Below are positions 6,466 through 9,468 of a DNA stretch of 9,468 nt, piece by piece. The stretch comes from Serpentinimonas sp. GTDB taxonomy: Bacteria; Pseudomonadota; Gammaproteobacteria; Burkholderiales; Burkholderiaceae_C. Position numbers and translations under genes: made by a program. The notes under the pieces were generated by a model. It was given only the letters and a program-made list of their open reading frames with translations, had not been told where the DNA came from and did not search any database. The first letter of the stretch is position 1. Every line of letters starts with the position of its first letter. The stretch spans positions 1 through 9,468 of the forward strand of contig JALOSG010000097.1 of assembly GCA_025458665.1 (NCBI GenBank). Reading direction: 5' to 3'.

Positions 6466-8025
6466 TCAGGCCGCGCGGGACTTGCCCGGCCTGGCTGCGC
6501 TGGCGGTTTTGGCAGATTTCGCCGCCTTGGCTGGCTTTGCGGGGGTGGACGCCTGAGCAAGGCGCCTGGCCTCGTCCAGCAGGTACTGGGTGAGCAGGCC
6601 CACGGGGCGGCCGGTGGCGCCTTTGGCCGCACCGCTCTTCCACGCCACACCGGCAATGTCCAGGTGCGCCCAGGGCAGCTTCTGTGCGAACTTCTGCAGG
6701 AATTTGGCGGCCGTCACGGCGCCGGCCTGGCGACCCGCCACGTTACCCATATCGGCAAAGTTCGACTTCAATCCTTCGGCGTACTCGTCGTCCAGCGGCA
6801 TGCGCCAGCAGGGGTCCAGGGCCACATCGCCGGCCGCCTGCAGTTGCTGGGCCAGCGCTTCTTCGTCAGAAAACAGGCCTGCCCGGACGGAACCCAGCGC
6901 AATCACACAGGCGCCGGTGAGCGTGGCAATGTCAATGACGGCGCGTGGTTTGAAACGCTCCGCGTAGGTGAGGGTATCGCACAGGATCAGGCGGCCCTCG
7001 GCGTCGGTGTTCAGAATCTCTATGGTCTGCCCGCTCATGCTGGTGACCACATCGCCCGGCTTCACGGCGCGGCCGTCGGGCATGTTCTCGGCGGCAGGAA
7101 TCAGCCCCACCACGTTGATGGCGGGCTGCAAGTCGGCCAGTGCCGCGAAGGTGCCCAGCACGCTGGCGGCGCCGCCCATGTCGAACTTCATCTCGTCCAT
7201 CTCGGGGGCCGGTTTGAGCGATATCCCGCCCGTGTCGAACGTGATGCCCTTGCCCACCAGCACCACGGGTGCCACGTTCTTGGCGCCGCCCTGGTACTTC
7301 ATGACAATGAAACGCAGCGGTTCTTCGGAGCCCTGGGCCACGGCCATGAAGGCGCCCATGCCCAGCTTGGCCACCTCGCGCGGACCCAGCACCTCCACGC
7401 TCATGCGCGGGCGCTTGCCCAGCTGCTGCGCCGCCTTGGCCAGCAGCGTGGGCGTGGCGTGGTTGGCCGGCCGGTTGGCCCATTCTTTGGCCAGTTCTAT
7501 GCCGCGCACCATGCCCACCGCTTCATCGAAGGCGGCTTTCAGGCCGGTACCGCCGGCGCCGGCCACCAGCACTTTGTTAAGCGAACGGGGGGTGGCACCG
7601 GGCTTGGTGGTGGTGAATACATAGGTGCTGTCGGCCACGGCCAGCATGGCTGCGCGGGTGGCGGCAGCGTTCTCCGCCGAGCCAGCGCCGCCTACAGCGC
7701 CGCTGTACAACGTGAGGGTGTTGGGCTTGTTGCCCTTGAGCAGGCCGAGCGCGGCAGCCGTGGCCTTGCGCACGTTGGCTGGCTTTCCATCACCCACACG
7801 GGCCACCACCACACGCCGCGCGCGGCTGATGGGCAGCTGGTAGGCCAGCAGGCACTTGCCAGCGCCATCCTCCAGGTCTTTATGGGCTATGGCACCGTCC
7901 AGCCACTGCTGGAAAGGACCGGCATCGGCAGCGGACAGACCACTGTCGGGCAGCAACACCACGAAGGCATCGGCGGCCACCTGGGCCGCCTGAGAAAGAG
8001 TGAGGGTCTTGAGTTCGAAGTTCAT
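6466..8025 (-). CDS. pepA: Leucyl aminopeptidase, M17 family (PepA)
   Basis: 519 residues; E. coli PepA has 503. A cytosolic hexameric two-metal enzyme that removes N-terminal residues, preferring Leu, from peptides; E. coli PepA is also a DNA-binding protein used in site-specific recombination and carAB control. The M17 residues are all present: Lys259 in VGKGITFDTGG, Asp264, Lys271, Asp282 in FDMGGA, then Asp341 and Glu343 in the family signature NTDAEGRL (339-346), and Arg345. These align with E. coli K270, D275, D293, D352 and E354 at a constant offset of 11. The N-terminal domain (about 1-170) is more divergent. The last 25 or so residues form an Ala/Lys-rich tail beyond the catalytic domain. 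The ATG at 8025 is chosen because MNFELKTLTL starts the usual fold; an upstream in-frame ATG at 8094 lies within lptF. No clear Shine-Dalgarno precedes it. It leads the probable pepA-holC operon. Confidence 0.95.
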   Translation of the reverse strand: MNFELKTLTLSQAAQVAADAFVVLLPDSGLSAADAGPFQQWLDGAIAHKDLEDGAGKCLLAYQLPISRARRVVVARVGDGKPANVRKATAAALGLLKGNKPNTLTLYSGAVGGAGSAENAAATRAAMLAVADSTYVFTTTKPGATPRSLNKVLVAGAGGTGLKAAFDEAVGMVRGIELAKEWANRPANHATPTLLAKAAQQLGKRPRMSVEVLGPREVAKLGMGAFMAVAQGSEEPLRFIVMKYQGGAKNVAPVVLVGKGITFDTGGISLKPAPEMDEMKFDMGGAASVLGTFAALADLQPAINVVGLIPAAENMPDGRAVKPGDVVTSMSGQTIEILNTDAEGRLILCDTLTYAERFKPRAVIDIATLTGACVIALGSVRAGLFSDEEALAQQLQAAGDVALDPCWRMPLDDEYAEGLKSNFADMGNVAGRQAGAVTAAKFLQKFAQKLPWAHLDIAGVAWKSGAAKGATGRPVGLLTQYLLDEARRLAQASTPAKPAKAAKSAKTASAARPGKSRAA

Positions 8026-8048
8026 AATAGGCGGGCAACAGTCTTCAG
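8026..8048. promoter_or_regulatory. 23-bp divergent intergenic region between pepA and lptF
   Basis: The two start codons face away from each other with only 23 bp between them, too little for two full promoters. Promoter elements must therefore lie in the opposing coding sequences. A CATAAT box (5 of 6 to the -10 consensus) at 8023-8028 reads toward lptF but lacks a good -35. Neither gene has a recognisable Shine-Dalgarno here. Confidence 0.4.
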
Positions 8049-9173
8049 ATGATGTTATTCCATTCTTCCATACGGCGTGAACTCGCGCGGACATTCGGAG
8101 CCACGCTGCTGGTGCTGGTGACCATTGTCATCACCATGCTGCTGATCCGCACGCTGGGCCTGGCCAACCGGGGGCGCGTGGACCCGGAAGAGATCATGCT
8201 GGTGCTCACCTACACCGTGCTGGGCCGCATGCCCACGGTGCTCACGCTGGCGCTGTTCGTGGCCATTGTGTTCACCCTCTCGCGCATGTTCCGCGACAGC
8301 GAGATGGTGGTCTGGTTCAGCAGCGGGCGAGGCTTGGCGGGCTTTTTGTCGCCGGTCATGCGCTTCGCCTGGCCCATTCTGGCCGTCATCACGCTCATGG
8401 TGCTGTTTGTGTGGCCATGGGCCAACGGCCAGACCGACGACCTGCGCGAGCGCTACGAGCGGCGCGGAGACCTGGAACGCATTGCGCCGGGACAGTTCCA
8501 GGAATCGTCCAGCGGGCGGCGGGTGTTCTTCATCGACAAAGACACCGCCGACGGGCAAGAAGGCCGCAACGTCTTCATCTCCAACATCGAGCGCGACGGG
8601 ACCGAGTCCATCACCTCGGCGCAATCGGGGCGGGTGGAGTGGGTGGACAACATCCAGTACCTCATGCTGGACAACGGCCAGCGCCTGGAACAGGCGTCTC
8701 CCGACGGTACTCGGGGTTCGCGCATCAGCGAATTCGAGTCCTACGGCATCCAGATTGCCTCCACCGATCCCGCCGCTCAGGTGGGGCGAGGCTTGAAGGC
8801 CGTGCCCACTTGGGTACTCCTGCAGAACCCCAACAGGGCCTACCTGGGTGAGCTGGGCTGGCGCATCGGCATGGCCTGGACGGCGGTGAATTTCGTGCTG
8901 CTGGCGCTGGCGGCTTCGGCCGGCAACCCGCGCGCCGGGCGCAGCTGGAACCTGGCCTTCACGCTGTTTGCGTTTGTGTTCTACAACAACCTGTTGAACC
9001 TGGGCCAGGGCTGGGTGGCTACCGGCTTGGTGGGGCTGGTGCCGTTCATGCTGGGGCTGCATGGCAGCGTCATGGCGCTGTGCCTGCTGTGGCTGGCCAA
9101 GCGGCATTACAACTGGGGCCTCTGGCCTCGGCGCTCGCCGCGCTTGCCAGCCAATGCGGGCCAGCCGGCATGA
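8049..9173 (+). CDS. lptF: Lipopolysaccharide export ABC transporter permease LptF
   Basis: 374 residues, normal for LptF. With LptG and the ATPase LptB it extracts lipopolysaccharide from the outer leaflet of the inner membrane and passes it to LptC and the periplasmic bridge. Three N-terminal membrane segments (about residues 15-36, 58-80, 101-124) include the cytoplasmic coupling-helix stretch RDSEMVVWFSSG (82-93). A periplasmic beta-jellyroll domain follows (about 126-262, with RIAPGQFQES and RVFFIDKD), then three C-terminal segments (about 270-291, 300-318, 325-350). The C-terminus is short and basic. Tandem ATGs at 8049 and 8052 are equally possible starts, and neither has a strong Shine-Dalgarno. 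The stop overlaps the lptG start by ATGA. Divergent from pepA, as is common in betaproteobacteria and Pseudomonas. Confidence 0.95.
   Translation: MMLFHSSIRRELARTFGATLLVLVTIVITMLLIRTLGLANRGRVDPEEIMLVLTYTVLGRMPTVLTLALFVAIVFTLSRMFRDSEMVVWFSSGRGLAGFLSPVMRFAWPILAVITLMVLFVWPWANGQTDDLRERYERRGDLERIAPGQFQESSSGRRVFFIDKDTADGQEGRNVFISNIERDGTESITSAQSGRVEWVDNIQYLMLDNGQRLEQASPDGTRGSRISEFESYGIQIASTDPAAQVGRGLKAVPTWVLLQNPNRAYLGELGWRIGMAWTAVNFVLLALAASAGNPRAGRSWNLAFTLFAFVFYNNLLNLGQGWVATGLVGLVPFMLGLHGSVMALCLLWLAKRHYNWGLWPRRSPRLPANAGQPA
8052..8081 (-). promoter_or_regulatory. Candidate sigma-70 promoter for pepA, inside the lptF 5' end
   Basis: On the minus strand TTCACG (8081-8076) and TAACAT (8057-8052) are 18 nt apart, each matching its consensus at 4 of 6 positions. 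It would start a transcript near 8045 with a leader of about 20 nt. Both boxes lie within the first codons of lptF. Found by eye; tentative. Confidence 0.25.
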
Positions 9174-9468
9174 AGACCATCCGCCGCCTCATTTACGGCG
9201 AAATCCTGCTGGCGGTGGGCTTTGTGCTGCTGGCCTTCCTGTCGCTGTTCCTGTTCTTCGATTTCGTCGATGAACTCACCTCCATCGGCAAGCCCTCGGT
9301 GCTGGACGCGAACCGCATTTATGGGGTCCAGCAGGCACTGCTGTTCGTGACCCTGCTGGTGCCCAGCCGCATTTATGAGCTCATGCCCATTGCGGTGCTG
9401 ATTGGTTGCGTGTTCGTCATGGCGCGGCTGGCGCAAAGCTCGGAATACACCATTCTGCGCACCAGCGG
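9170..9468 (+). CDS. lptG: Lipopolysaccharide export ABC transporter permease LptG, 5' part
   Basis: Partial: the first 99 codons are present and the frame is open at the right edge. It encodes the second permease half of LptB2FG. The start ATG overlaps the lptF stop (ATGA) with no clear ribosome binding site, pointing to coupled translation. The first membrane segment lies at about residues 11-33 (EILLAVGFVLLAFLSLFLFF), followed by the periplasmic-facing FVDELTSIG. The second segment starts at about 55. The block YELMPIAVLIGCVFVMARLAQSSEYTILRTSG matches the LptG coupling-helix region, where E. coli has a comparable ...LAQRSELVVMRASG sequence. Confidence 0.93.
   Translation, partial: MKTIRRLIYGEILLAVGFVLLAFLSLFLFFDFVDELTSIGKPSVLDANRIYGVQQALLFVTLLVPSRIYELMPIAVLIGCVFVMARLAQSSEYTILRTS

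Noticed and set aside
6447..6656. N-terminal extension of holC into pepA
   Set aside because: The extension is Arg/Pro-rich sequence from another frame of pepA, and the chi fold begins at the ATG at 6446.
6409..8052. A 547-codon open frame on the plus strand opposite pepA and part of holC
   Set aside because: It spans two well-supported minus-strand genes, and its Gly/His/Arg-biased composition is typical of an antisense frame in high-GC DNA.
8026..8094. Upstream ATG extending pepA by 23 residues into lptF
   Set aside because: The added residues do not resemble the PepA N-terminus, whereas MNFELKTLTL from the ATG at 8025 does.
1..9468. Defence system, CRISPR array, insertion sequence, prophage, tRNA or other mobile cargo
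   Set aside because: No transposase, integrase, nuclease, toxin-antitoxin pair, spaced repeat array or tRNA-like cloverleaf is visible. Nearly all sequence is accounted for by core metabolic, transport and envelope genes.

Overview
The window looks like an ordinary chromosomal stretch of a high-GC betaproteobacterium, most likely a member of the Comamonadaceae (Acidovorax/Comamonas-like). This rests on strong third-position GC bias, on the two-gene aerobic-type indolepyruvate ferredoxin oxidoreductase beside a divergent LysR gene, and on the core order lptG-lptF / pepA-holC. The placement is inferred from protein character, not from a database search. I see no mobile element, phage gene, tRNA, rRNA, CRISPR array or defence cassette. 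Coding density is high and base use is even throughout.

Layout. (1) Positions 1-3069, minus strand: an iorA-iorB operon for indolepyruvate (arylpyruvate) ferredoxin oxidoreductase. iorA is complete and starts at GTG; iorB overlaps it by ATGA and runs off the left edge. (2) Positions 3070-3181: a 112-bp divergent control region. (3) Positions 3182-4075, plus strand: a NahR-type LysR regulator, the obvious candidate regulator of iorAB. (4) Positions 4077-4098: a strong hairpin between convergent genes. (5) Positions 4121-5302, minus strand: a branched-chain-amino-acid-type ABC substrate-binding lipoprotein with no permease or ATPase gene beside it in the window. (6) Positions 5428-8025, minus strand: pepA, holC and a proline/alanine-rich protein of unknown function, closely spaced (19-nt gap, then an ATGA overlap) and probably one operon. 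(7) From 8049, plus strand: lptF and the start of lptG, overlapping by ATGA and divergent from pepA with only 23 bp between the start codons.

How the genes work together. IorAB oxidatively decarboxylates aryl-2-oxo acids made by transamination of aromatic amino acids, giving aryl-acetyl-CoA and reduced ferredoxin; the LysR protein probably senses a pathway compound. LptF and LptG are the membrane half of the LptB2FG exporter that lifts lipopolysaccharide out of the inner membrane. PepA and HolC (chi subunit of the DNA polymerase III clamp loader) are neighbours without an obvious shared function.

The points most worth a second look are the CxxDxxC cluster-binding motif at the C-terminus of IorA (Asp in place of the usual second Cys), the uncharacterised proline-rich protein after holC with its three 12-bp in-frame repeats, the orphan binding lipoprotein, and the very tight pepA/lptF divergent junction. 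I did not find a convincing, previously undescribed multi-gene system here.
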